DNA from: Ovis canadensis
Lineage: Eukaryota; Chordata; Mammalia; Artiodactyla; Bovidae
Reading direction: 5' to 3'
DNA: 64,000 bases
Assembly (NCBI RefSeq): GCF_042477335.2
Contig: NC_091247.1
Span: forward strand, 13,431,001 to 13,495,000
Shown: in pieces, positions 45,550 to 56,945 of the stretch
How positions within the stretch are numbered: the stretch's first letter is position 1
Layout: each line of letters starts with the position of its first letter
The notes under the pieces: model-generated
Database searches by the model: none
What the model saw: the letters and a program-made list of their open reading frames with translations, nothing else
Told to the model about the DNA's origin: nothing
Position numbers and translations under genes: made by a program

Positions 45550-45825
45550 GCTGCTGCTGCTGCTAAGTCACTTCAGTCGTGTCCAACTCTGTGTGATCCC
45601 GTAAACAGCAGCCCACCAGGCTCCCCTGTCCCTGGGATTCTCCTGGCAAGAACAATGGAGTGGGTTGCCATTTCCTTCTCCAATGCATGAAAGTGAAAAG
45701 TGAAAGTGAAGTCACTCAGTCATGTCCAACTCCTAGCAACCCCATGGACTGCAGCCTTCCAGGCTCCTCCGTCCATGGGATTTTCCAGGCAGGAGTACTG
45801 GAGTGGGGTACCATTGCCTTCTCCA
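45550..45825 (-). mobile_element. Bov-A2 SINE dimer, - strand
   Basis: CTGCTGCTGCTGCTAAGTCA start, two BovA units with the linker AATGCATGAAAGTGAAAAGT, ending CCATTGCCTTCTCCA. TGTATATTAT flanks both ends (about 45540 and 45827), a target duplication. Confidence 0.92.
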
Positions 45826-46041
45826 ATGTATATTATATGTATGTGCAAATGATTTATTCTCTCTGCCACAGCTACACAGCATAGTAAAGAATTTTAGACT
45901 AAGTTATAAAAATTAATGAAAATGGAAGAAACATAGGTATGAAATGGTTGCAGAGAGGCGGCCAAAGCAGCAGAGGAGGCAAACCCTGAACGCACCTCCT
46001 CCCATGGACACACTAAAATTACAGCTACTTACAGAGCAAAT

Positions 46042-46255
46042 GAGCTTCCCAGGTAGCACACTGGTGAATAATCCTACTACAAATGCAGGAGATGCAAGAG
46101 TCATGGGCTCAATTCCTGGAACTGAGAAAAAACCTGGAGGAGGAAATGACAGCCCATTCAAGTATTCTTGCTTGGGAAATCCCATGGACAGAAGAGCCTA
46201 GTATGCTATAGTACATGGGGTTGCAAAGAATTGAACACAATTTAGCAATTGAGCC
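46042..46255 (+). mobile_element. Bov-tA SINE, + strand, diverged
   Basis: Head CTTCCCAGGTAGCACACTGG with GGGCTCAATTCCTGGAACTG, then the BovA body. GAGCAAAT(G/A) flanks both sides (46036 and 46260), a target duplication. Confidence 0.85.
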
Positions 46256-46396
46256 CACAGAGCAAATATCTATGAGAATGACCTGAGGACTAGCAGAAAA
46301 GATTTATAACAACTAAAGACATAAAGGAGGAACCACAATGAGACAGGTAGAAAGGGTGGAGATGCAATGCAGTTAGGACCCATCCAGCCAGGTCGT

Positions 46397-46614
46397 GCAT
46401 GGGTGCATGCTAAGTCGCTTCAGTTGTGTCCAACTCTGTGCAACCCTATGGACTGTAGCCCTCCAGGCTCCTCTGTCCAGGGGATTCTCCGGGCAATAAT
46501 ACTGGGGTAGATTACCAAGCCCTCCTCCAGGGAATCTTCCTGGCCCAGGGATGGAACTGGCATCTCTTATGTCTCCTGCTTTGGCAGATGTGTTCTTTAC
46601 CACTAGCGCCACCC
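46397..46614 (-). mobile_element. Bov-tA SINE, - strand
   Basis: CATGCTAAGTCGCTTCAGTT at the left, head at the right ending TTTACCACTAGCGCCACC. Confidence 0.87.
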
Positions 46615-47448
46615 ATGTCAGCAATCTGCAAATTAGAGGCATACCACAATTGCAGAGATCATCCCCCAAGAGCAAGGTGTCTGAGCTTCACAGCAGGCTG
46701 CCCAGCAGGAGGTCCTGCACTAGGAAGATGGGCTCCTAGAATATGCAGCTTTGAAAACCAGCAGGACCATATTTAGAAGAGCTAGACTGCTATTAATACT
46801 AAAAAGAGACATCCTGCTCTTAATGAGCATCTACAAAATCTCACATGATGCAAATCCAGTACAAAGGAAGTAGTTTGAAAGTGGCCTGGTTCAGATCCGC
46901 ATTGATCTTGGAGTGACTTCTAGAGAGGCAAGGGACAACCGGGACTCCCCTTAGGGATGGAGATCATAGTGGCAGCCATTTTTGAGCTTGTTCTACAATA
47001 ACACCTGCACTACTGGCAAATACCATCTTGGAATTCTCCTTCTATTAGTGCCCAGTGCTTGGCTGCACACACTAAAGGCCAGACCAGTCCCAAGCCCCAC
47101 TCTCCCCCAGGCCCAATCCATGTCAGGCAGACAGCTGCACAGAAACCTGGCCCCATCCACCAGCAGGCAGACACCAGCCCCTAGCCCCTGGGCTACAGTC
47201 AACTGTGCAAGAAGGCTATCCCACCCTCCAGTGGGTCCACAGCCATCAGATAAGTGAGTCACAGTCACACAGACAAGTAGCAATCATCCCAGGGATACAA
47301 GGATGGTTTAATACCCACAGATTTGTTAAACTGACTCATCACATTAACAAAATGAAGAATAAAAACCTTACAATCATCTCAGTAGATGTATAAAAATTAT
47401 TTACAAATTTCCACATCTGTTTTTAATTTTTAAAAACTCTAAGGTTTC

Positions 47449-49076
47449 CTTGGAAGCTCAGTGGTAAAGAATCCACCTGCCAATGCAGGAGACACGAGTT
47501 CAATCCCTGATTCAGGAAGATCCCGCATGCCGTGTGCCACAACTATTGAACATGCACTCTAGAGCCTGGGAGCTGCAACTACTGAGACTCTGTGCCGGGA
47601 GCCAGAGTGAGGAACTCCGCCCGTGGCAAAGGTCATGAGGAAGGAGGCTCAGCATTACACAAAGGCGAGATGGAGCCTCAGGAGACCCCCTGTTCCTGAG
47701 CATCTACCCTCAAAACCAGAGTGCCTACTTTACTGTTTTATGCTCTCACCTATACCTCTGACTTTACGAGGGGCTGACCCCCCACCACCTCTCTCGGAGA
47801 AGGAGTTAACTTGCAGCTCCAGTTAATAAAAATTCCTGGACATGACAAGAGTGTTTCAACTTACAAACTCCTCTGAAGGTTCTCTAGCCTGCCTGAGCAG
47901 GTTCGTCCAGCCACATGTGATTGTTTACAGCCTCCCAACCATGAGAGGCATGAGATGCTTTAAATTTTCTATATACAGATTCTTTTGAGAAGTTACAAAA
48001 TTATTAGTATAGTATACTGGGTTGATTAGAAATTATATTGGTGAAGGGTTTTTCATTTGTTGAGCCAATATTTGCTGCTAAATCTCCATATTCCCTGCCC
48101 TTATAATGAATATAACTAACATATAGGCGAAATAAGTATTAATCTTTAAGATTAATCATGTTAAACCTTAGGCTAAGTAAATTCCTTTTCTTGATTGTAA
48201 CCCGCTACACCCTCACCCTATAGGAATGCAACTTTATCTGGTGCCTTCAGAGGGTGGCACCTGGTTTAAGAAAAAATCACCCCTAGAAAAAATAAGTTTT
48301 CTGGTTGACTGACCATTATCAGAAAGGGCCATAAAATGTCAGCAGGCCTCATGGCCATAAGATGATGTAAAGCCCCTAAGACCTTTGTATACTTTTATAT
48401 GAAGCACCTGATTTTGATAAAGGTCAGGTCTGCTGACCCCACGTGACTCTGTATTCATCCCTATGTATAACAAAAAGTATATAAGCAAACCTGAAAATAA
48501 AGAAAACAGATCAGTTTCTGGAAAGACTGATTCCCCTGTATTGTTTCTTTCTTGTTCTCCTTTTTTCTGGCTGAATTCCCATCTGGAGCGTGGGTGCTCA
48601 CCAAGCCTGCTAATTTTGCCTGGGCTTCTAAGATCTAACTGAGGAGGCCTCAGTGCCTCCTCTCCTTTGGGAGAATGGAAAGACGCCTGTGGCCTACATA
48701 GGTGGTGCAAGTTCCTTGTCTTGGAGTTTTATTGGTATTCCACGTAAACCAAGTTACTCAGCCTCTTTTTCTCCACTAATTTTCCTACTACACTATTCCT
48801 TTCTAATCTCTCTTTATATCTGTAATTAAATAAGCTTTTTCCTAGGATGCCTACTCTGTCTCCCCTTCGAATTACCCTGGATCCACTGGGGCTGGACCCC
48901 GGCAACTCTGTTCCTGAAGCTCACATGCCCTAGAGCCCATGTTCCGCAACAAGAGAAATGATGGCGATGAGAAGCCTGTGCATGCACAGGAATGAAAGAA
49001 TAGCCCCACTTGCACAACTAGAGAAAAGCCTGGGGAAGCCATGAAGACCTAGCATAGCCAAAAATAAGATAAATTT
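47449..49076 (+). mobile_element. tRNA-Glu SINE, CHR-2-like, split by a solo LTR
   Basis: 47449-47592 holds the head (GGAAGCTCAGTGGTAAAGAA, GTTCAATCCCTGATTCAGGA). 48905-49076 holds the body with its repeated CAACTA and AGAGCC motifs and an AAAT-rich tail. This long tRNA-Glu SINE type is shared by whales and ruminants. Confidence 0.75.
47593..48904 (+). mobile_element. Solo LTR of a class II (ERV2/ERVK-like) ERV, copy 3
   Basis: A fossil LTR of about 1.31 kb starting TGCCGGGA and ending CCCCGGCA. A perfect 6-bp target duplication ACTCTG stands at 47587-47592 and 48905-48910. Same family and strand as the copies at 4031 and 42869. It sits in a CHR-2-like SINE and has no internal viral DNA. Confidence 0.87.
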
Positions 49077-50000
49077 AAAAATAAATCGCAAGTAAGTCAA
49101 TATTAAGGGAACGTACCTCAACATATTAAAAGCCATATAGAGCAAACCCACAGCCAATATAAGACTCAATGATGAAAAGCTGAAGGCGTTTCCTTCAAGA
49201 TCAGGAACAAGACAAGGATGCCCACTCTTGCCCCTTTTAGTCAGCATAATATTGGAAGTCAGCCACAGCAGTCAGAAGACAAAAAAATAAAATAAAATGA
49301 ATCCAGATTAGAAAGGAAAAAATTTGCAGATGACATAATGGTATATATAGAAAATCCTAAAGATACTGTCAAAAAACTATTAGAATTAATAAATGAATTC
49401 ATTAAAGTTGCAAAATACAACATTATGTACAGAAACTTGTTACATTTTCATATACTAAAAATGAAATATTAGAAAGATAAATTAAGAAAACAATCCTATT
49501 TACAATTGTATCAAAAAGAATAAAATATCTAGGAATAAATCAAATCAAATAGTTAAAAGACATATTCTGAAAACTGTAAAACACTTATGAAAGAAATTGA
49601 AGACATAAATAAATAAATACATAAATTTATTTATGAAGACATAAATAAATGGGAAGATGTACCATGCACATGGATTGCAAAAATTGATGTTGTTAAAATG
49701 ACCATACTAATCAGGACAATCTTTAGATCCAATGCAATCTCTATCAAAATACCACAGGCATTTTTCACAGAACTAGAATAAAAGGTTTTAAACTTTGTTC
49801 AGAGACACAAAAGATTCTAAATAGCAAAAGCCATGTTGAAAAAGAAGAATAAAACTAGAGGTAACACACTCTCCCATTTTAAATTATACTGCAGTGCAAC
49901 AGTAATCAAAATAGTATGGTACTCACACAAAAATTATTCAGTGGGGCAGAACAGAAGCCCAGAATTAAAGCCACACTTACATGGGCAATTAATCTATGAT
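49077..50000 (+). mobile_element. Old L1 ORF2 continuation
   Basis: Resumes after the CHR-2-like SINE: GTYLNIL.AI-type sequence, then [18 protein letters not shown] (about 49185-49240), FADDIMVYIENP (about 49323) and later [20 protein letters not shown] (49833-49930). Many frameshifts. It is the rest of the L1 at 45955-47448. Confidence 0.78.
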
Positions 50001-50264
50001 AAAGGAGGCCACGGGGAAGGGGGACTTCTGAGATGCTAGTAAGAGTTCAGCCATGGTTAAGTCCCTGTTTTCATCTTGTGATTATTCAAATCTCTTGGGA
50101 CTTGTATAATTTTCTATATGTGTATCACACTTCCACAAAATATTTTTAAATCAATCCATAAACTATGTATAAACCAATAAATTATTTTGAAAGTATTGAA
50201 ATGATTTGACAAGCTACTTGGCTTTCAGCTTTTAATGATTTACTTTTGTTTGTTAAGCAATTCT

Positions 50265-50515
50265 ATAATATTTGGCAGAGTTCAGCAAATGTTTTGAGAA
50301 GGCCCCAGATAGTAATGTTTTGCAGGCCATACAATCTCGGTCATAGCTATTCAATTCCCTGTCATAGTGCAGAAACAGTCATAGATGATGTTAGTGGGTG
50401 AGTGTATTATGTTCAATAAAACTTTTTGTTTAAATAATGTAAATGTATTATACAACAAAAATGGGTGGTGGGCCTGTTTTCATAGCAGGCCATAGTTTAC
50501 GGACCCTTGGTATTT
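50265..50515. mobile_element. hAT-Charlie-type MITE (DNA transposon remnant)
   Basis: Matches the abundant mammalian element with ends like CAGGGGTCGGCAAACT. Here TTCAGCAAATG, then GGCCCCAGATAGTAATG, then CAATAAAACTTTTTGTTT, then GGGCCTGTTTTCATAGCAGG, ending CATAGTTTACGGACCC. Old and non-autonomous. The exact MER name is not certain. Confidence 0.7.
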
Positions 50516-50588
50516 ACAGTTTAGTTTTAGACACTAAATAGAAATCTATTTTTTAATTTATATATTAATTTACATTAGTATAGAAGGA

Positions 50589-50790
50589 AGTGAAAGTTTT
50601 AGTCTCTCGGTCATGTCCTACTTGGTGTGACCCCATGAACTGTAGCCCACTGGGCTCCTCTATCCATGGCATTCTCCAGGCAAGAATACTGGAATGGGTA
50701 ACCATTCCCTTTTCCAGGGGATCTTCTCAACCCAGGGATCAAACCTGGGTCTCCCACATTGCAGGCAGATTCTTTACCATCTGAGCCACA
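50589..50790 (-). mobile_element. Bov-tA SINE, - strand
   Basis: GTGAAAGTTTTAGTCTCTCG at the left, head at the right (GGGATCAAACCTGGGTCTCC, ending CATCTGAGCCAC). ACATTAGTAT flanks both sides (50573 and 50788), a target duplication. Confidence 0.9.
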
Positions 50791-51285
50791 TTAGTATGCC
50801 AGTTGGTCAACATTCTTAACATCAGTGTTGCCTATAGGAACTGAAACAATATTCTGTGGGAGGAAGAAGTTACAGAATATAAACAGCATAGTTTCATTTG
50901 TGCTTCTACTTTGTACACAAATGGAAGAGTTCTTTGGAAACAGGGAGGTGAAGACTTTCATTTTTACTAACTAAACATCTGAATTATTTGAATATTTGGC
51001 AGTGAGCATACACTACTTCGGAAATTTAAACACGGAACTACAGAAGGGAAGTTCCGGGCTTAAATGATCGTGACCCTGCTCTCTGGCATGAAAAATTAGT
51101 GGCCTTGAGTATTGTGTTAGAACAGACACCAGATTTCTCCTCTATAGGACGTTTGGATATATCAGGGGAAGTTTACAGACTCACATCCAAGCAAAACTAA
51201 CTTCCTAAGCAGGTAAGAGTGTATTGTCCCGTTCCACAAGATACCAGTATCATTAACTAGAATGAGCAAAGGCCCCATCCTCATT
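50791..51285 (+). other. Intergenic DNA, nothing recognised
   Basis: Non-coding; no ORF and no repeat that I can name. Confidence 0.55.
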
Positions 51286-51427
51286 CTGCTAAGTCACTTC
51301 AGTTGTGTCTCACTCTGTGCAACACTATGGACTGTAGCCTGCCTGGCTCTTCTGTCCATGGAATTTTCCAGTCAAGAATACTGGAGTGGGTTGCCATTTC
51401 CTTCTCCAGGGGATCTTCCCGACAACT
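51286..51427 (-). mobile_element. Bov-tA SINE fragment, - strand
   Basis: TGCTAAGTCACTTCAGTTGT to GGGGATCTTCCCGACAACTC; the tRNA head is incomplete. Confidence 0.82.
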
Positions 51428-51488
51428 CCTCAGTCTCCCCAGCAAGATCTCAGCCATATCCTTTCATGACTGACGTGTGCGCTAAGGC

Positions 51489-51716
51489 CATGTGCATGGG
51501 CGTGCCAAGTCATTTCAGTCGTGTCTGACTCTTTGTGACCCTATGGACTGTAGCCCACCAGGCTCTTCTGTCTATGGGATTCTCCAGGAAAGAAAACTGA
51601 AGTGGGTTGCCATGCCCTTCTCCTGAGGATCTTCCCAATCCAGGAATGGAGCCCAAGTCTCTTATATCTCCTGCATTGGCAGGCAGGTTTTTTTACCACT
51701 AGCATCACCGGGGACA
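51489..51716 (-). mobile_element. Bov-tA SINE, - strand
   Basis: GTGCCAAGTCATTTCAGTCG start, head at the right ending CTAGCATCACCGGGGAC. Confidence 0.85.
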
Positions 51717-51744
51717 GTGAAAGCTAATTGTCCAACCCTTTAGT

Positions 51745-52350
51745 GTCAGACTTTATTTTTTGAGGCTCCAAAATCACTGCAGATGGTGACTGCAGCCATG
51801 AAATTAAAAGACACTTACTCCTTGGAAGAAAAGTTATAACCAACCTAGATAGCATATTCAAAAGCAGAGACATTACTTTACCGACTAAGGTCCAGCTAGT
51901 CAAGGCTATGGTTTTTCCAGTAGTCATGTATGGATGTGAGTTGGACTGTGAAGAAGGCTGAGCACCGAAGAATTGATGCTTTTGAACTGTGGTGTTGGAG
52001 AAGACTCTTGAGAGTCCCTTGGGCTGCAAGGAGATCCAACCAGTCCATTCTGAAGATCAACCCTGGGATTTCTTTGGAAGGAATGATGCTAAAGCTGAAG
52101 CTCCAGTACTTTGGCCACCTCATGCGAAGAGTTGACTCATTGGAAAAGACTCTGATGCTGGGAGGGATTGGGGGCAGGAGAAGAAGGGGATGACCGAGGA
52201 TGAGATGGCTGGATGGCATCATGGACCCGATGGACGTGAGTCTGAGTGAACTCCGGGAGATGGTAATGGACAGGGAGGCCTGGCGTGCTGTGATTCATGG
52301 GGTTGCAAAGAGTCAGACACGACTGAGTGACTGAACGGAACTGAACTGAA
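51745..52350 (+). mobile_element. BovB-derived ART2A-like element, + strand
   Basis: About 600 bp, the sense counterpart of 28868-29452. Includes the GACAGTG-like start, [40 protein letters not shown] and [17 protein letters not shown], ending in repeated GAACTGAACT. Confidence 0.9.
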
Positions 52351-52364
52351 CTACTAGACATGCA

Positions 52365-52575
52365 GGACTTTCTAAGTGGGGCTAGTGGTAAAGAATCCAC
52401 TTGCCAATTCAGGAGATGCAAGAGATGTTGGATCGAAATCCTAAAATTGGGAAGATCCCCTGGAGTAGGAAATGGCAACCCACTTCAGTATTGTTGCCCC
52501 AAAATTTCCGTGGACAGAGGAGCCTGGTGCTATGGAATTGCAAAGAGCTGGACGTGACTGAACACACTTTCACAG
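52365..52575 (+). mobile_element. Bov-tA SINE, + strand, diverged
   Basis: GACTTTCTAAGTGGGGCTAG head, GGGAAGATCCCCTGGAGTAG, ending GACGTGACTGAACACAC. Confidence 0.82.
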
Positions 52576-52653
52576 ACACGCAGAGGAGTGGCCCTCTGCA
52601 CACTTGCTAATAGAGGACTCATCACCACAACACAGTTATTAAAACCTAACAGA

Positions 52654-52827
52654 GGGACTTCCCTAGTAGTCCAGGGATTAAAAATTCGCCTTGCAATGCA
52701 GTGGACCCAGATTTGATTTCTGGTCAGGGAACTGAGGAGCCTGTGTGCGGAAATTAAAGATTCCACTTGGTGCAGTGAAAAATGAAGATCCCCATGCTGC
52801 AACTAAGACCTGGTGCAGCTAAATAAA
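52654..52827 (+). mobile_element. tRNA-Glu SINE (CHR-like), + strand
   Basis: GGGACTTCCCTAGTAGTCCA head, TTGATTTCTGGTCAGGGAAC, then CAACTAAGACCTGGTGCAGC and an A-rich end. Confidence 0.8.
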
Positions 52828-53514
52828 GGACAAATACCTCATGAAGATAAGTTATATTCATGGAGGGCTTCAGCCCTCTGCATAGATGGCTCAATCTATT
52901 TTAGGCCAAGGATCATTGCGAGCATCTGATGATAATAATGTACACCATCCCGGAGGGAGAGAGTAGGAAGCACATTTCTACATATATACAAAAGGCACAT
53001 GCCATGTCGGAGGGCACATGGTCTTGTGTAGCCCAACTAACAATTTTCTTGGAGAGTCAGAGGCATTCCTAAATTGAGAACCACTGCCCTTAAGTAAAGA
53101 CTAATGTTGAAATAAACCAGATATTCAGAGGGCAGAATACCTGCAAATACTATGGACACCCTTAGGATCACTGCCACTAAATTAGATCTTGGCAAATTGC
53201 CCCCTAGGTCCCACTGAGGACCTTTAGAAGAATTGAGAAGAATGCTTCCTCTAAGGATCTTGTTGAAAAGGCTTAGCTTTGCATTGCACAGTAATCGCTT
53301 CATGAAAATCCATGGGACACAGTTCTCATAAATCACAGAGCCAGAATTGGTAATGCATGTCCAAAATAATCTGCTTGTTTTTATCTCTTAGATACTAAGA
53401 ATCATTTAAATCATCTTCTCACCTTCTTCACGTTGGTCATTGGTGAGTTTAGAGTCAACTGAACTTGTAACAAAGTTATCAGAACTTCTTTTTGAGTTTG
53501 TACATTTATTTTAC
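52828..53514 (+). other. Intergenic DNA, nothing recognised
   Basis: No ORF of interest or named repeat. Confidence 0.55.
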
Positions 53515-53780
53515 ACTTGTTCAGTCATTCAGTCATGTCCAACTCTTTGCGACCCCATGGACTGCAGCACACCAGGCTTGCCTGTCCTTCACTGTTTTCT
53601 CAAACTCATACTCACTGATGCCATCCAACCATCTCATCCTCTGTAGCCCCCTTCTCCTCCTGCCTTTATTCTTTCCCAGCATCAGGGTCTTTTCCAATGA
53701 GTAGGCTCTTTGCATCAGGTGGCCAAAGTATTGGAACTTCAGCTTTAGCATCAGTCCTTCCAATGAATATTCAGGGTTGC
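53515..53780 (-). mobile_element. BovB LINE 3' end fragment, - strand
   Basis: TTGTTCAGTCATTCAGTCAT terminus through CAGCATCAGGGTCTTTTCCA to CCTTCCAATGAATATTCAGG. Confidence 0.87.
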
Positions 53781-53849
53781 GCTTTTTCTTACACTTCTCT
53801 TTTTTTGAAGATTTGTTTATGTGGACCATTTTTTAAGCATTTTTCAAAT

Positions 53850-53990
53850 TTGTTACAGTATTGCTTCTGTTTTATGTTTTGGATTTTTGGCCATGAGGCA
53901 CGTGGGATATTAGCTCACAGACTGGGATTGAACCTTCATCCCCTACAGTGGAAGTCTCAACAACTGGACCAACAAGACAGTCCCATCCTA
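53850..53990 (-). mobile_element. tRNA-Glu SINE (CHR-like), - strand
   Basis: TTTGGCCATGAGGCACGTGG, GACTGGGATTGAACCTTCAT (reverse box B), and AACTGGACCAACAAGACAGT as the head. Confidence 0.7.
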
Positions 53991-54649
53991 TACTTTTACT
54001 TTTTTTCCTTCTTGTCCCTCTGTTATTTTTTATGTTTTTGCTTGCTGTATCTACCTTTCTAAACAATCCCATTCTTTTTAGAAGTAAATACAGTGGGAAA
54101 AAATAAAAGAAACAAAAGGAAGAAAAAGGAAAGAGCAAGTGAAAAAAAAGAAAGAAAAGAGGATTGGGAGGAAGAAATCCAGCCAGACACATACTTGGTT
54201 AGTTTCTTTTCTTGTGAACCTGGGGTATTTCAAAGTATGACTTAGTGACCCCAAGATGTAAATGAACAGAAAGTCAGGTCTCTCTCCTGAACAAGACCCC
54301 AGCTCCTGTGATATGTACAGAAGCTCTTGAGGATGCTTCCCAGAATTCAAAGGACCAGGCCTACATCCTTCTTAGCTCAGGAGCCAGAGGTATTCCCTAG
54401 AGACCAGTGATTCCACATCAGCTAACAGATAACTGGAAAGAGCTGTTTGGCCAATACTGCAGTTGAAACTGAAACTGCTAAGAGCCATCCCAATTTATAA
54501 ATCATATAAAACATTATTGTAACTCCATACTGAAAATTCACTCTGAGGGGCACCTGACATCAAGATGTCTAGAACGCAAAGAAGCTGATGGTACTTCATA
54601 AACCAATCTGGAATTCTATCCTACCTTCACTTGTCTGTGGATTAGCATT
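53991..54649 (+). other. Intergenic DNA, purine-rich block, nothing recognised
   Basis: 54090-54165 is strongly A/G-rich on the + strand. No gene or named repeat. Confidence 0.5.
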
Positions 54650-54690
54650 AGCACACACACACACACAGACACACACAAACACACACACCA
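54650..54690. repeat. Imperfect (CA)n microsatellite
   Basis: ACACACACACACACAG and further CA runs broken by AGA and AAA. A likely length-variable marker. Confidence 0.9.
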
Positions 54691-54724
54691 CATACTTTTT
54701 CATCACCTGAAGCCTATTGTTCTC

Positions 54725-55372
54725 CCATGTTACTTCATGGCAAGTAGATGGGGAAGCAATGGAAATAGTGACAAACTTTATTTTGGGGACCCCAAAATCA
54801 CTGTGGACAGTGACTACAACCATGAAATTGAAAGATGCTTGCTTCTTGGAAGAAAAACAATGACCAACCTAGACTGCATATTAAAAAGCAGAGACATTAC
54901 TTTGCCTCCAAAGGTCCAGAGGTATAGTCAAAGCTATGGTTTTTTCAGTAGTCATGTACAGACGTGAGAGCTGAACTATAAAAAAGGCTGAGTGTCAAAG
55001 AATTGGTGCCTTCAATCTGTGGTGCTGGAGAAGACTCTTGAGAGTCCCTTGGACAGAAAGGAGATCAAACCAGTCAATCCTAAAGGAAATCAACCCTGAA
55101 TATTCATTGGAAGGACTGATGCTGAAACTAAAGCTCCAATACTTTGGCCACCTGATGTGAAGAGCTGACTCATTGGAGAAGACCCTGATGCTGGAAAAGA
55201 TTGAGGGCAGGATGAGAAGGGGGTGACAGAGGATGAGATGGTTGGATAACATCATCAACTCAATGGACACGAGTTTGAGCAAACCCTGGGAGATGGTGCA
55301 GAACAGAGAAGCCTGGCATGCTGCAGTCCATGGGGTCACAAATAGTTGGACATGACTGAGCAACTGAACAAC
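54725..55372 (+). mobile_element. BovB LINE 3' part, + strand
   Basis: NKLYFGDPKITVDSDYNHEI and MTNLDCILKSRDITLP in one frame, then the C-terminal region (antisense of the 54995-55363 frame), ending CAACTGAACAACAACA at 55372. Confidence 0.88.
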
Positions 55373-56739
55373 AACAACATATAACTCTATCCCCTATCTT
55401 TAAAAAAAAAAATCCCTATTTTCCAGAATACCCACCATTGTTCCTCAGTCCTAGTGGTCAATAAGTGGGGCAGCTGAGTCACACCCATGAGACATGAACA
55501 TGAATCCAAGGAGGCTCTGGGAATATTCTCAATACTAAGCGGGAGGCACCTGACATTCTTCATCCCCCTTGGGCTGTGTTTTGCTGCCAAAACTTGGAGA
55601 AAGCATACAGGAGAGTTCTCTGGGGTCTAGCAGGAAGAGAAAACACCTTCTCTCTCTGAGATAAGGAGCTCCAAAGAGGCCAAGCAAAAGGATGTTAAAC
55701 TATTATGGGCTGGGAGGATCCTCAGCTCAATGATTCTGGGAAGCTCTGTCTTCTGAAAAGAAGAGTCAGGATGAAGCTGGGCACCAGAGGTGGGGAAAGA
55801 GAAAGGATTTGAAACAGTGTCGGGAAACCCATCACTCTTATTGATCACGTTCTCAGTGGTTTCCTTTAACAGAGGTTGGGGAGGAGGGTAAGGAGGCAGG
55901 GACCTTCAGCTGAAGTGTGGGTTCTGAATAAACTTGCCAACATGGCATGGAAAAGTCCTCCACATCTGGAGAGACAGCTGTGGGAGAGAAAACATCTGGA
56001 CTCAGGAAACAACCAGGACTAAACAATCCACACTGACCGGGCACGCCTTCCTCCCTGCGCGCCATCTGAAATCAGTGAGTCCCAAAATGGCCATGAATCA
56101 AACCCTGCCAAAAACCTTGAATGTTTTGATGTCAGTGAATCAGGAAAATGTCATCCTTGTGTTATTGTCAAAACTAACCCAGTGAAATCGAGTGCTATCT
56201 ATGTGTACACAAAGGAATGAGTGACCCCTGTGAGTAAGCCTCTGGTTTTCATATGTTTGGTTACCTAACTGCAGACCAGGCAGACTTCCAACATTTAACC
56301 ATGACTGGTTGCTTACTTGATCAAAATATTTTTCTCTGCCTCGTAGTATAAGTAGCTAACTTTGGGGGTGGAGGTGCTGACGTTAGGTGTTGTGCTTTGA
56401 CGTTAGTTCTCTGAGTCCTCCCAACCACTCTAGGAGATAGGGCCTCCCATTATCCCCACTTTAAGGGTGGAGAAACTGTGCCCCAGAGAGGTTAAGTAAC
56501 TTGCCCTAGACCATTTACCTGATGAGGACAGGACCCCAGACCTAGAAAGGGGGCCAGAGCCCAAGCTCTTAGCCTCTCTGCATCCATAACAGGCAAAGCA
56601 TAACCTAAGCTTCAGGGAGAAGCCAAGTTGCCTGGGTTGCAGTCCTGGTTCTAACAATTAAAGTGTGATGATAATAAGGTCCTCCCACCCCCCATGCCTT
56701 CATTTCCCCCTTCTTTAAGACAAGCAAATTGGACTACAG
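55373..56739 (+). other. Intergenic DNA, no gene seen
   Basis: Mixed-composition non-coding DNA. The only open frames are short, unsupported and on both strands. A reverse MIR lies at about 56430-56560. Confidence 0.55.
56430..56560 (-). mobile_element. MIR SINE, - strand
   Basis: TTATCCCCACTTTAAGGGTG, GAGAAACTGTGCCCCAGAGA, GGTTAAGTAACTTGCCCTAG: clear reverse MIR core. Confidence 0.85.
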
Positions 56740-56945
56740 TCTTCCCTGGTGGCTCAGTGATAGAGAACCCACCTGCCAATGCAAGAGATGCAGGTTTGAT
56801 CCCTGGGTCAGGAAGACCCCCTGGAGAAGGAAATGGAAACCCAGTATTCTTGCCTGGGAATTCCCATGGACAGAGGATCCTGGCAGGCTACAGCCCACGG
56901 GATCACCAAGAGCCAGACAGGATTTGGCAACTGAGCACCCACAAA
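56740..56945 (+). mobile_element. Bov-tA SINE, + strand
   Basis: TCTTCCCTGGTGGCTCAGTG head, GGTTTGATCCCTGGGTCAGG box B, BovA body to GGCAACTGAGCACCC. ATTGGACTACA and ATTAGACTACA flank it, an 11-bp target duplication with one change. Confidence 0.92.

Larger units (their letters stand above)
45955..47448 (+). mobile_element. Old L1: 5' UTR joined to a short ORF2 piece, + strand
   Basis: 45955-46041, 46256-46396 and 46615-47270 match the 5' UTR of older artiodactyl L1s (CACCTCCTCCCATGGACACA, GACTAGCAGAAAAGATTTAT, CCACAATGAGACAGGTAG, CAGTGGCAGCCATTTTTGAG with single differences). At about 47278 it passes straight into ORF2 (AIIPGIQGWFNTHRFVKLTH, then NLTIISVDV). ORF1 and the first part of ORF2 are missing. 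Two Bov-tA SINEs interrupt it, and it resumes at 49077. Confidence 0.75.

Noticed and set aside
54090-54165. Purine-rich block as a regulatory or triplex-forming element
   Set aside because: Simple low-complexity sequence with no conserved partner in the window.
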